This document shows positions 9,698 through 17,663 of a DNA stretch of 33,479 bases, one piece after another. The notes under the pieces were generated by a model, which saw only the letters and a list, made by a program, of their open reading frames with translations, made no database searches and was not told the DNA's origin. Where the stretch lies: positions 1 to 33,479 of IMG/VR virus record IMGVR_UViG_3300007540_000047. One strand, written 5' to 3'. Each line of letters begins with the position of its first letter. The stretch's first letter is position 1. The translations under genes were made by a program, and so were the position numbers. The DNA comes from a virus.

Positions 9698-11080
9698 TTA
9701 ATATCTAATTACTATTTTCAAATCTTGCTGAGAAACGTTTTCTCTTGGGACTGCAGTTCGGTTATCTATGTAAATTAATTCGCCGCTAAATTTATCAATA
9801 TCTGGGTTGATTTCCCTATTGGAAGAAAGCGTTGTTCCGCTTGCACCGCTTTGACTTGTAATAAGCATATTTCCAACAAACGGAGTATATCCAGTTGAGT
9901 CGTTTTGATGATAAGTTAAAAATCCTATACCGGCGCTATCATAGTATTTATCCACTATCCCTTTGGGGGTTGGAATGCCAGTACCCGATATAACATCGTC
10001 ATTAAAAAACGTGCCTGTTAATCCAGACATTTTAAACCCATCAAGGAAAATACCGGTGTTTTCAGTATATGCAGAATCACCGATGTGGTTATAAACTAAA
10101 GGATTTTTCAATAACGACATTTGCCTAAAATCTTGTCCTCCAGCAATAATCGTTCCTGTTTCGTCGTTGACCAGACGAACATTGAACATATGCCTTGTCG
10201 CACGAAGATCTATTGTCGGGTCGCCGCCCAGACCCAACGGAGGTCCAAGGATCGGAACACATTCACCAGTTCCACTAACAATCGCCTCGGCATAATCATA
10301 ACCAGTTCCAAACAACCAACCACCAGAACCATTACTATCGACTTCAACTGAAATTAAATTACCACCAGCATCAATCGAAGCTCGTGCCTGAGCTTGAGTC
10401 CCATTTCCGACAACTGTAACCGTCGGAGGAGTAACATAAGAGGCAGCGCCATTATTTGTGACTTTATATCCAACTATTTGTTTGGGCGATGCTGCATTTT
10501 GAATACCCTTTTGTTCAATTATTGTTGCTTCGTCTTCGGGCCCAGCAGAATCGATATACCGCACAGGCAAGAATTTAGTTGTCACATATTTGTCAGTATC
10601 ACCAACGCTGATTGTGTACATGAATTTCCAGAAATATCCATCAGCAGTCTTAAACGGGTTTACTGACACGCCAGTTGGTTGAACGATTGATGGTATTATA
10701 TTACCAGCGCCATCAATACCCGACCTCAAACACATGTAAACTTGGTTTAGTTCAGTTACAACGTAATATTTTGTGTTGTCGGTAACATCAGTTATGGTAT
10801 CGTCGTAGGCTTGAAAAATTGTACCTGACTGCCAGTTATACCTCGGAATAACATAAGATAAATTGAATACTCGTTTGGCAGACTGCATGGAAAGCCTAGT
10901 TTGTCTACTAAAAGAAAGAGATTGCAAATTATCTTGCAGAGAAACTCCAGGAGGAACATCTGTATCATTCCATTGTTCTGATCTCCCAACGCAAATATAA
11001 TACGTGTCTCCAGAGTCGTACGTTTTTTGAAGATTACCAGACAGTTGTCTTTTGAAATCGTCTGTTATAGTTGCAGTCAT
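9698..11080 (-). CDS. gp8: baseplate wedge protein gp8
   Basis: The 460-residue protein matches T4 gp8 at diagnostic places. The N-terminal part has YYICVGRSEQWND, comparable with the T4 ITFGRSEPW segment. The middle has DGYFWKFMYTI, comparable with DGYVWEYLFEI. The C-terminal part has FRQMSLLKNPL and SGELIYIDNR, comparable with FRQISIITNPL and GEMIYMENR. gp8 is a dimeric part of each of the six baseplate wedges. This version is longer than T4 gp8 (334 aa). The extra length lies around residues 190-290 and includes a Gly-rich beta segment. The gene sits between a 339-aa structural gene and the DUF4815 gene, with gaps of only 11-13 nt, so the three are probably co-transcribed. Confidence 0.9.
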   Translation of the reverse strand: MTATITDDFKRQLSGNLQKTYDSGDTYYICVGRSEQWNDTDVPPGVSLQDNLQSLSFSRQTRLSMQSAKRVFNLSYVIPRYNWQSGTIFQAYDDTITDVTDNTKYYVVTELNQVYMCLRSGIDGAGNIIPSIVQPTGVSVNPFKTADGYFWKFMYTISVGDTDKYVTTKFLPVRYIDSAGPEDEATIIEQKGIQNAASPKQIVGYKVTNNGAASYVTPPTVTVVGNGTQAQARASIDAGGNLISVEVDSNGSGGWLFGTGYDYAEAIVSGTGECVPILGPPLGLGGDPTIDLRATRHMFNVRLVNDETGTIIAGGQDFRQMSLLKNPLVYNHIGDSAYTENTGIFLDGFKMSGLTGTFFNDDVISGTGIPTPKGIVDKYYDSAGIGFLTYHQNDSTGYTPFVGNMLITSQSGASGTTLSSNREINPDIDKFSGELIYIDNRTAVPRENVSQQDLKIVIRY

Positions 11081-11093
11081 GTTATCTAACCTT

Positions 11094-12113
11094 TTATCCT
11101 AATGTTACATCGCTTGTGTTTACAACAAACCAATTAGTACCATCCCATATAAGATGGGCGGTTCTATTTGATGCCAGTTCGAACCAAGTTCCTTGAGCAA
11201 AATTATCGGGCGTGACCCTTAACGTGTTTGATGCGATTCTACTTGTTATATATCTTACTTCTCCGATCACTGATCCGTCAGGAAGATCTTGAAAGACAGA
11301 TCCAACAGGATTGGCGTCATCTTGAATTATATACGGTTCCGTTGCACTATATGTGGAATTGTTTGATGTCTCGGCAACAGTCGCGTTTCCTTCGCCAAAT
11401 GCAACACGAAGAGACAACAGAGTTGCACCTGCACCTTTACCCCTCAACCGAAGATCTACCGCAGCGTCTGCACCAGATGGAATTAAGTCAATCGGGTTAC
11501 CAGTCAAAGAATTAGAAATTGACAATGAATTGACTGACGCAGATCCCGAAGTTCGGTCTTCCAAATTCAACATTGGAGCGCCACCATAAGTCTTTATGTC
11601 ACCTTCTATTCTTGGATTGATGAACTGATCAGAATCTAAAACCTTATTTGTTATTGTTTGCGGATGACTAGCAAAAATAAATTCATCGTCACCAGTCAGC
11701 AAAGGAAGCGTGATATTTCTATTGGCGATCAGTTCGCTGGGCACTATAGAATATTGATGCGTGTTTGTGGTGTCACCAAACTTTGGAGTAACCATCACAG
11801 GGGTTTCTAAAGTTTTATTTTTTAGAGTCTGTGTTGCCGAATCAACAACAAAATTGCCTGTATAATTGGGAACCTTAACAAAGTTATTTTGTGTTGGTAA
11901 AATAACTGAAATATTAGTTTTGAATGTCTGCGCTGGATTTGAAATATTGATGCTGGCGCTATCAAAATCAATTAATTCAGACAAAGTTAAATCTGAACCA
12001 AACTTTCCGTATAGTTCCGAGAAATTAGCGTTTAATTTAACACCAGCAGAACGAAGGGAATCTCCAGTTCCATCATTCGCCGTCGTTCCTGTGAAAATAG
12101 TTTGTCTTGCCAT
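11094..12113 (-). CDS. phage structural protein, tail-fiber-like N-terminal domain
   Basis: The 339-residue protein starts with a pattern typical of marine phage structural proteins (IFTGTTANDGTGDSLRSAG, then VKLNANFSELY, residues 5-35). It continues with repeated TxKNKTL / TITNKVLDS type segments (about 95-170), which appear in many fiber or baseplate-attached proteins. The C-terminal part is beta-rich and ends in HLIWDGTNWFVVNTSDVTLG. No catalytic motif is seen. It is located between the 374-aa gene and gp8 and has its own late promoter box 25 nt upstream. It is probably a virion component attached to the wedge; it has no clear T4 counterpart. Confidence 0.75.
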   Translation of the reverse strand: MARQTIFTGTTANDGTGDSLRSAGVKLNANFSELYGKFGSDLTLSELIDFDSASINISNPAQTFKTNISVILPTQNNFVKVPNYTGNFVVDSATQTLKNKTLETPVMVTPKFGDTTNTHQYSIVPSELIANRNITLPLLTGDDEFIFASHPQTITNKVLDSDQFINPRIEGDIKTYGGAPMLNLEDRTSGSASVNSLSISNSLTGNPIDLIPSGADAAVDLRLRGKGAGATLLSLRVAFGEGNATVAETSNNSTYSATEPYIIQDDANPVGSVFQDLPDGSVIGEVRYITSRIASNTLRVTPDNFAQGTWFELASNRTAHLIWDGTNWFVVNTSDVTLG

Positions 12114-12138
12114 TTTGAAATCCAGTTTAATCTATGGT

Positions 12139-12146
12139 TATTTATA
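12139..12146 (-). promoter_or_regulatory. T4-type late promoter box TATAAATA
   Basis: A perfect TATAAATA lies on the minus strand 25 nt upstream of the ATG at 12113, in the 36-nt gap after the 374-aa gene. T4 late promoters consist of this octamer and are used by RNA polymerase with gp55, gp33 and the clamp. A gp33 homologue is encoded in this window. Confidence 0.7.
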
Positions 12147-12149
12147 AGG

Positions 12150-13274
12150 TTATTGCCTATCCATCGTCGTTAATCCACCGCGGAATACATTAGTCGTTGG
12201 TGAAGAATCAGCAGAGAAGTCAATATCGTGACCAAGAACCTGATCAGAATCAGGAATGCCAGTAAGTGCATCAACATCAAAGGTTGGGTATGATGGTACG
12301 TATGCAGAAGCATAATCAACCCCAGGAATACCTCCAGGTTGATACGTAGGTTTAACACCATTAACAACAAAACCGCCGACTGTTCTGAGAAGTGAAGAAT
12401 TAAACCTAGAGATGTCTTGTATAGAAAGACTACTATCAAATTGATCTTGATGGAATCTATCTAGATCAGTCTTAACTTCTCCTATCCTTGTTCTATCGGA
12501 GTCAAAGACGTTAAATCCTGCTTCTGCCTGATCTTCACCTAATGAAAAAGATTGTGCAAAAGTTGACAATGTGGGTACGATTGGATCTAGCGGCCCAGCA
12601 CTATCCATAAGATCATATCCATCGAACACCAAAGGTATAGCATTACCCAATGCATCGTTTTGAGCATAAGACCCAAACCCAAGTTCACTTATGATCTGCA
12701 ATTCTCCGCCAAGGTAAAATCCTGCAGGATGTACAAAAAGTTTATATATTTCTTTCCAATCAGTGATTGGTATACCAACCTTGATTAGTATAGCATAAGT
12801 TTGATATAGTTTATCGTCGGTTATGTATCTGAAACTATCAGGACCAATTTTAGAATCGTTAAGTTTGAATATATTTTCTTTTGTATAAACAATTTCTGGA
12901 TCTTGTTGGTAGAATGTACGAAAAAATTGTTGGATAGAGAGTTTAGAACCCTTTGATTTGTACAACGAGCTCGATATTTTGGCAGCTGCTCTTTTATCTT
13001 TGAAACCCTGAAAATAACTTTCCCCCAAAAGAAGTTCATCTTCCATAAATCCCAAAAGAACTTCGTCCGTCTCAGTGATGTCTTTTGATTCGAATAGATG
13101 ATCGACCAATTCTGCTGGTGAATCTGTTGATTCTAAGTATTCATAGTAAGTCTCAAGAAATTGAATAAATTTGGGATATTCTAACGGAAAGTTGTCAGGA
13201 AGAATTTCTCGCACCCTTCTGTCATAAAGGGATATTTCTCTTCGGTTTTTTTCTGTATATCCTCGGTGTGACAT
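12150..13274 (-). CDS. conserved baseplate/virion structural protein in the gp7 position
   Basis: The 374-residue protein begins with a conserved region: REILPDNFPLEYPKFIQFLE, then TYYEYLES (about 23-50). This is typical of a family found next to gp6 in marine T4-like phages. A helical segment with SKGSKLSIQQFFRTFY lies near 108-123. The block VHPAGFYLGGEL lies near 187-198. The last 100 residues are polar and rich in Asp, Ser, Pro and Gly. It lies 2 nt downstream of gp6 and upstream of gp8, the place of gene 7 in T4. T4 gp7 is far longer (over 1000 aa), and I see no direct sequence match, so equivalence to gp7 is only positional. Confidence 0.7.
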   Translation of the reverse strand: MSHRGYTEKNRREISLYDRRVREILPDNFPLEYPKFIQFLETYYEYLESTDSPAELVDHLFESKDITETDEVLLGFMEDELLLGESYFQGFKDKRAAAKISSSLYKSKGSKLSIQQFFRTFYQQDPEIVYTKENIFKLNDSKIGPDSFRYITDDKLYQTYAILIKVGIPITDWKEIYKLFVHPAGFYLGGELQIISELGFGSYAQNDALGNAIPLVFDGYDLMDSAGPLDPIVPTLSTFAQSFSLGEDQAEAGFNVFDSDRTRIGEVKTDLDRFHQDQFDSSLSIQDISRFNSSLLRTVGGFVVNGVKPTYQPGGIPGVDYASAYVPSYPTFDVDALTGIPDSDQVLGHDIDFSADSSPTTNVFRGGLTTMDRQ

Positions 13275-13276
13275 TA

Positions 13277-15151
13277 TTAATTACTTTCAACGATTACTGG
13301 TCGAGTCAAAGAAAGATCAGTGTCATATTCTAATATATTGTTTCTTGCTGGAGATATTGCGCTCTGGTTCCCAGGAACAGCAGATATCTTAATATATGAT
13401 ACGTTATTAGTAATATTTTGCGGAGCAAATCCAACTAACCTTATTAAACCCGAAGAAGCGTCATAAGTTCCAATATTAGAAAGAAATGGTGCCGAGGTCG
13501 CTTGGTCAATTATTTGGATGACATTACTATTTAATTTGTTTCTCAAGTAACACGTTCTATTTGCATAAGTGAATAGAGAAGAAGTAATTATATACTCTTT
13601 ATCGTCGGGGGCAGCAATAGCAACAGGAAATCTCAAAAGATAATTCGTCGTAACTCCAAGCTTGCTTGTAACTGTCAATCCGTCTGCAGAAACTGTTTGT
13701 GGTATCAATCTTTGTTGCATTTTAATTTCAGATCTACTGGACAATACAGAAGGATCGACCTTATCAATTTCTGTTAGAAGGTTTGATCTTCTAAATGATT
13801 GAGAAAATTTGCCGATATTATTAGCAAAATATAAATCAATTGCAGATTGAACATTTGCTTTAACCGCATTAGAACCAAGAGTTGTGAATTTTGGATTATA
13901 TTGATAGAATACCCTCGCCTCAATATATGTAATTATCGGATCAGCAAACCGAAGATTGAAAGAAACGATAGAAAGATTATTCACATACTCTATGATTCTT
14001 ATTTTTAATGCAACAACTTCTGAAGCAGTCAATCCGTTAATGAAATTTATTGAAGTGAACACTGCTCCATATTCAGGAACATCAGCGTCTTCTCCTCCCC
14101 ATGACTGAATTTCTTCGATATATTGATTAAAGTTTCGGAAGATCAACGTTGAATAATCTGACGCAGTTACCATTCTATTTTGAGTAGTATATTGGAATGG
14201 TGCATTTTTTCGAATAGATTCGTTTGTTTCTTTTTCCGATCCACCAATAGAACTAAAGATGGTGGTATTGTCTATAACCGCTTGAATTACATCACCATTA
14301 GTTTTTGTGACAAGAAGTTGTTCTGTTGAAGTGAAAACTTTTGCACCATTAGCAATACTGCCGCTACAAGAAATATATTCAACTTCAACTTTGTTCCCGG
14401 CTGAAGGAGTGATACCTAATGTATTTCCGTTACCAAAAGATAGTTCATAAAAACCATTTGGAGTTTCCTTCAAAACATATATCTGCGAATCAGACGTAAT
14501 TTCTGTTGCCAGTTCTAGGTTGGTATATATGGTATAATCTACTGCCGAAGCGTTTTCAAAAACTTTAATTATTGCTGTGTTTAAATCTAAATTTTTATCG
14601 GGGATAACATACAATTCTGTTTCACTAACAGGTCCAACTATGAAAGTTTTTGTTTTTCGAGTGCCTTCATAAATTGCAATATTTTCTGGATTTTGTGAAT
14701 TTATTTTGAAAGTGTAATTCCCACCGCCATCATTGTTCGCTGTGATCTGATCGCGGGTTTGAAAGGTATATGTAATGTCATTAACAGAAGATGTAAATTT
14801 AAACCCTGGATCGATAGTTATTTTTTGCGGTAGATTTACACCGGTCAAGGTGGTTTTTATATTAACGTATGCAGTGGAAGAGCTCCTGGAACCTGGAACA
14901 TAACCAATTGCTTCTGATAGAGAGACAAGAGAACTTCTTAGTTGAGCAGTTCCCAAAAACGATTCATTTAAAGCATAGTTGGCAATCAAAGCATTATAAT
15001 GAGTATTATATGCAAGAACGTCCAAGAGATTAGACAACCCAGAGGCTTCAAATTCATAATCGGTAAATTCTTCTTTTGCAGCAAAGAAAGTCTTGAGATT
15101 GTTTTTAATTGTATCAAAATCAAGCGCTGTTGATTTAATTGTTGTTGCCAT
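13277..15151 (-). CDS. gp6: baseplate wedge protein gp6
   Basis: The 624-residue protein is close to T4 gp6 in length (660). The N-terminal region has the gp6/J-like hallmark of a short helix (FDTIKNNLKTFFAAKEEFTD) followed by GLSNLLDVLAYNTHYNALIA and NESFLGTAQLRSSLVSLSEA (about residues 13-85). The centre contains FGNGNTLGITP and the segment APFQYTTQNRMVTASDY (about 310-330), typical of J-like baseplate proteins. gp6 dimers form the continuous ring that links the wedges. The gene follows gp25 with 1 nt between stop and start. This conserved gp25-gp6 pair supports both calls. Confidence 0.92.
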   Translation of the reverse strand: MATTIKSTALDFDTIKNNLKTFFAAKEEFTDYEFEASGLSNLLDVLAYNTHYNALIANYALNESFLGTAQLRSSLVSLSEAIGYVPGSRSSSTAYVNIKTTLTGVNLPQKITIDPGFKFTSSVNDITYTFQTRDQITANNDGGGNYTFKINSQNPENIAIYEGTRKTKTFIVGPVSETELYVIPDKNLDLNTAIIKVFENASAVDYTIYTNLELATEITSDSQIYVLKETPNGFYELSFGNGNTLGITPSAGNKVEVEYISCSGSIANGAKVFTSTEQLLVTKTNGDVIQAVIDNTTIFSSIGGSEKETNESIRKNAPFQYTTQNRMVTASDYSTLIFRNFNQYIEEIQSWGGEDADVPEYGAVFTSINFINGLTASEVVALKIRIIEYVNNLSIVSFNLRFADPIITYIEARVFYQYNPKFTTLGSNAVKANVQSAIDLYFANNIGKFSQSFRRSNLLTEIDKVDPSVLSSRSEIKMQQRLIPQTVSADGLTVTSKLGVTTNYLLRFPVAIAAPDDKEYIITSSLFTYANRTCYLRNKLNSNVIQIIDQATSAPFLSNIGTYDASSGLIRLVGFAPQNITNNVSYIKISAVPGNQSAISPARNNILEYDTDLSLTRPVIVESN

Positions 15152-15152
15152 T

Positions 15153-15596
15153 TTATCTTAACCTCGAAACTGTAGTTTCAAACGAAACTGTTTGATCTGT
15201 ATTTCTAACCTGAAATTTTAATAATATTGTAAGCGAATTTTTGCTGATTTCAGATTTTACATCTATTTTTCTTATGATAGCTCTGGGTTCATATGCTTCA
15301 ATTGTACTTTTTATTCTTTCAATCAATTCGCCTGCAGTATTTTCGTCTGCCAACTCGAAAAGATAACTTCGAAGGTCAACTCCAAAGTCTGGATCAAAGG
15401 GTTTGTCGAATCTGTTGCTTGTCAATATGTTCTTGACTGCTTGTTTGACAGCAGCAGTTTCGGTTTTCTTAAAAACATTTCCAATATTGTTGGCGGTAAA
15501 TGATAAATCTATATCTTTGTATATTGTCTTTCGAGAACTAGTAATACTTATCTTACTAATATCTGCATCTTCTTGAGAAAATATCTTAGTTGCCAT
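15153..15596 (-). CDS. gp25: baseplate wedge protein gp25
   Basis: This 147-residue protein of the gp25 / lysozyme-like (GPW/gp25) family is close to T4 gp25 (132 aa) in size. Diagnostic segments are AAVKQAVKNILTSNRFDKPF (about 47-66), DPDFGVDLRSYLFE (about 68-81) and the helix ELIERIKSTIEAYEPRAIIR (about 90-109) followed by a C-terminal beta strand. It joins gp6 and gp53 in the wedge core next to the tube and sheath. A TATAAATA late promoter lies 28 nt upstream, so gp25 begins a new late transcription unit with gp6 and the genes below it. Confidence 0.92.
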   Translation of the reverse strand: MATKIFSQEDADISKISITSSRKTIYKDIDLSFTANNIGNVFKKTETAAVKQAVKNILTSNRFDKPFDPDFGVDLRSYLFELADENTAGELIERIKSTIEAYEPRAIIRKIDVKSEISKNSLTILLKFQVRNTDQTVSFETTVSRLR

Positions 15597-15624
15597 TATA
15601 ATATCTTATTGTGTGACTAGTTTT

Positions 15625-15632
15625 TATTTATA
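15625..15632 (-). promoter_or_regulatory. T4-type late promoter box TATAAATA before gp25
   Basis: A perfect TATAAATA on the minus strand overlaps the stop codon region of the upstream 194-aa gene and lies 28 nt before the gp25 ATG. Sequence and spacing match the boxes at 12139 and 23573. Confidence 0.72.
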
Positions 15633-16212
15633 ATGAAGGTAAGACTTCTAGCAACTCATTTTTTGATAAAAGTGCCCCGTTGTATGTTGTGCTCAAGGTT
15701 TTATCAAAAGAAATATTAAAAGTTTCGTTTGCTACAGGCATAATTAAGATTATCTGACAAGAGAGTTTTCCTGATGGATCAAACGTATCATAATCCAGAA
15801 TCATTTCCTGATATGGTTGATAATCTTTCCAGTATTCTGCAAGGTCGAACGACATCTCTAGATCGATCTCTCCGTTTTGACCAAACAATTGATACACTAT
15901 TGCTCGACCAGTCTGCTTATAATCATTGATTCCTGTAGGAACTTCACTTATTGCTGGCTTGTAAACGCCCTCAGCAACAATTAATCGGTTTTTTGAAAAC
16001 TGTTTGTTAGAAATCGCGGACCGCATTGCTTCTGCTTGTAGGTATAATTGTCGAGCAATAAGAGTTCTGTCTCCCGTAAGGTTTTCAAACTGAACCCGAG
16101 TTCCCCGCGCACCTAAAAATTTAGCAATTGTTATTCCTGGCGCAAGAGCGGTGGAAGAAGTAATTTCAGACCTAAAGTTCGGATTGTATAGCGGATCAAC
16201 CAAATATATCAT
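15628..16212 (-). CDS. conserved protein beside gp25; possible degenerate M15-like peptidase
   Basis: The 194-residue protein has conserved-looking segments: YLVDPLYNPNFRSE (3-16), FLGARGTRVQFENL (about 33-46), RLIVAEGVYKPA (about 76-87), YKQTGRAIVYQLFGQNGEID (about 98-117) and FDLAEYWKDYQ. The order of the last segments recalls an M15 D,D-peptidase core (H..G.A.D, then a second metal site). However, the positions that would carry the zinc-binding His and Asp are Tyr here, so no active site is visible. The start overlaps the spike stop by four bases (ATGA), which couples it to the hub and spike genes. It is probably a baseplate part or assembly factor. The peptidase resemblance is a weak inference. 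Confidence 0.6.
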   Translation of the reverse strand: MIYLVDPLYNPNFRSEITSSTALAPGITIAKFLGARGTRVQFENLTGDRTLIARQLYLQAEAMRSAISNKQFSKNRLIVAEGVYKPAISEVPTGINDYKQTGRAIVYQLFGQNGEIDLEMSFDLAEYWKDYQPYQEMILDYDTFDPSGKLSCQIILIMPVANETFNISFDKTLSTTYNGALLSKNELLEVLPSL

Positions 16213-17663
16213 GACGGAGTAAACCTCTTGCTTCTGTTTTCTGATGGGTTATTTCCAAGCAACGTTCTCCCAAATCTCAAAGAAGGTTTCTTGCTAGACG
16301 CTCTTCCCAATGCTGGTGGTCTTTGGTCTGCATAACTAGAAGACAATCTGCCCTCCCCTATCAATGCGCCAATAAATTTTTCATTATTAAAAATAGATGG
16401 ATCTCTCAACTTCGACCGTATCTCGTGAATGTTAGGTTCTCTTGTCATAAGATCGTCGTAATCGTCCGACTTCAAGATTTCCAGTTTTAATTCATCCCCT
16501 GGATCAACCTGTACATCTCGTATGCCATAATTACCTGAGGATAATATTGGAGTCATAATAGCGGTGGTTGGCATATCCGCTGTTCTTTGTATTTGTACGT
16601 ATGGCATTTCGGTTGGATAAGATTTCTTAGTCTTGGCAACAGCAGCACCAGTGGGAGCAGAACCAGCGGTTGTAGCGTAATCGGCGAAAGGCACATGCCC
16701 AGCTTCATCAGCAAAGATTGCTGTAATTGCTTCGGTCGCTTTACCGACAAGGGTTCCATAGTAAGTCGTACCTCCGATTCCAGCACCGTCTGGAGGTCCA
16801 GAGTAGGTTTTACCGTAATGGTCGATATAATGCCCACCGATTGTTCCTGTAACGCCCAAAACGCTTACAGTGTCTCCGTTAATGTTGGTGATTTGAGAAG
16901 AAGCAACCCATTCGTCAACCGCAGTAGTTATTAATTTTGTTCCTGCCGTAAATTCTACAGACTTCTCAACATAGTTTTTTTGATCACCTTTAACAAATAC
17001 ATTGCGGTCAGACAACAGAGTTTCTGTATTGACGTCAATAACTTTAAGATTGCGCGAACCTTTGACGGTATGATTCTGATTCTCGTCAACAGTCTTGGTG
17101 TGATTGCGGTGTATTTTTTCTGTCTTATTGCCAGCAGTCGTAATATTAATATTGCCTTCTACTTCTAAGTTATAATCTCCTGCAATTTTAACATTGACAT
17201 TACCTTTGTATACTAGATCTGCTTGACCCTCAACAATAACAACGTCATCACCACCAGTAATTGATACTTTTTTATTTACAGAAGAGAACAATACGCTTCC
17301 GTCAGCGCGCAACTCAACCCCAGCACCAGTTCGATGTTTTATTAGTATACGTTCTCCGCCTGGAGTATCATCAACATGTATGGCATGCCCTGCAGGGGTT
17401 TCTTGCACTTGGTTGTGTGGATATGTAGAAGGTTTTTGATCAAAGAATTTGACCGAAACACCGTAATCACCGCCGCCAGAAAATAATTCTTCGACGGTTT
17501 CGCCACGAGCAGATTTATTAATAGAAGAACCAAAATAGTATTCTCTATCTGGGTATTCTCCGGCAGCATCGCTAAATCCATCTCTGGGTATTCCAATAGA
17601 GTTTTCTCTACCTTCGCCCAACTCTAACGATCTAGATGTGAAGTTGTCCCTATTATTGGTCAT
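16209..17663 (-). CDS. baseplate central spike protein (C-terminal, gp5/VgrG-like beta-helix)
   Basis: The 484-residue protein carries the spike part of T4 gp5 without a lysozyme. Residues 28-55 (DGFSDAAGEYPDREYY and following) resemble the linker that follows the OB fold in T4 gp5 (GFSDPTGQYP). Residues 90-122 have the gp5/VgrG entry motif (HAIHVDDTPGGERILIKHRT, then GVELRADGSV). From about 125 to 275 there are short beta repeats with Val/Ile and Gly at regular steps (NVNVKIAGDYNLEVEGNINI), as in a triple-stranded beta-helix. The tail after 350 is polar and may hold a tip or a binding site for a PAAR-like tip. It starts by TAATG coupling to the amidase gene. A membrane-piercing trimeric spike is very likely. 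Confidence 0.8.
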   Translation of the reverse strand: MTNNRDNFTSRSLELGEGRENSIGIPRDGFSDAAGEYPDREYYFGSSINKSARGETVEELFSGGGDYGVSVKFFDQKPSTYPHNQVQETPAGHAIHVDDTPGGERILIKHRTGAGVELRADGSVLFSSVNKKVSITGGDDVVIVEGQADLVYKGNVNVKIAGDYNLEVEGNINITTAGNKTEKIHRNHTKTVDENQNHTVKGSRNLKVIDVNTETLLSDRNVFVKGDQKNYVEKSVEFTAGTKLITTAVDEWVASSQITNINGDTVSVLGVTGTIGGHYIDHYGKTYSGPPDGAGIGGTTYYGTLVGKATEAITAIFADEAGHVPFADYATTAGSAPTGAAVAKTKKSYPTEMPYVQIQRTADMPTTAIMTPILSSGNYGIRDVQVDPGDELKLEILKSDDYDDLMTREPNIHEIRSKLRDPSIFNNEKFIGALIGEGRLSSSYADQRPPALGRASSKKPSLRFGRTLLGNNPSENRSKRFTPS

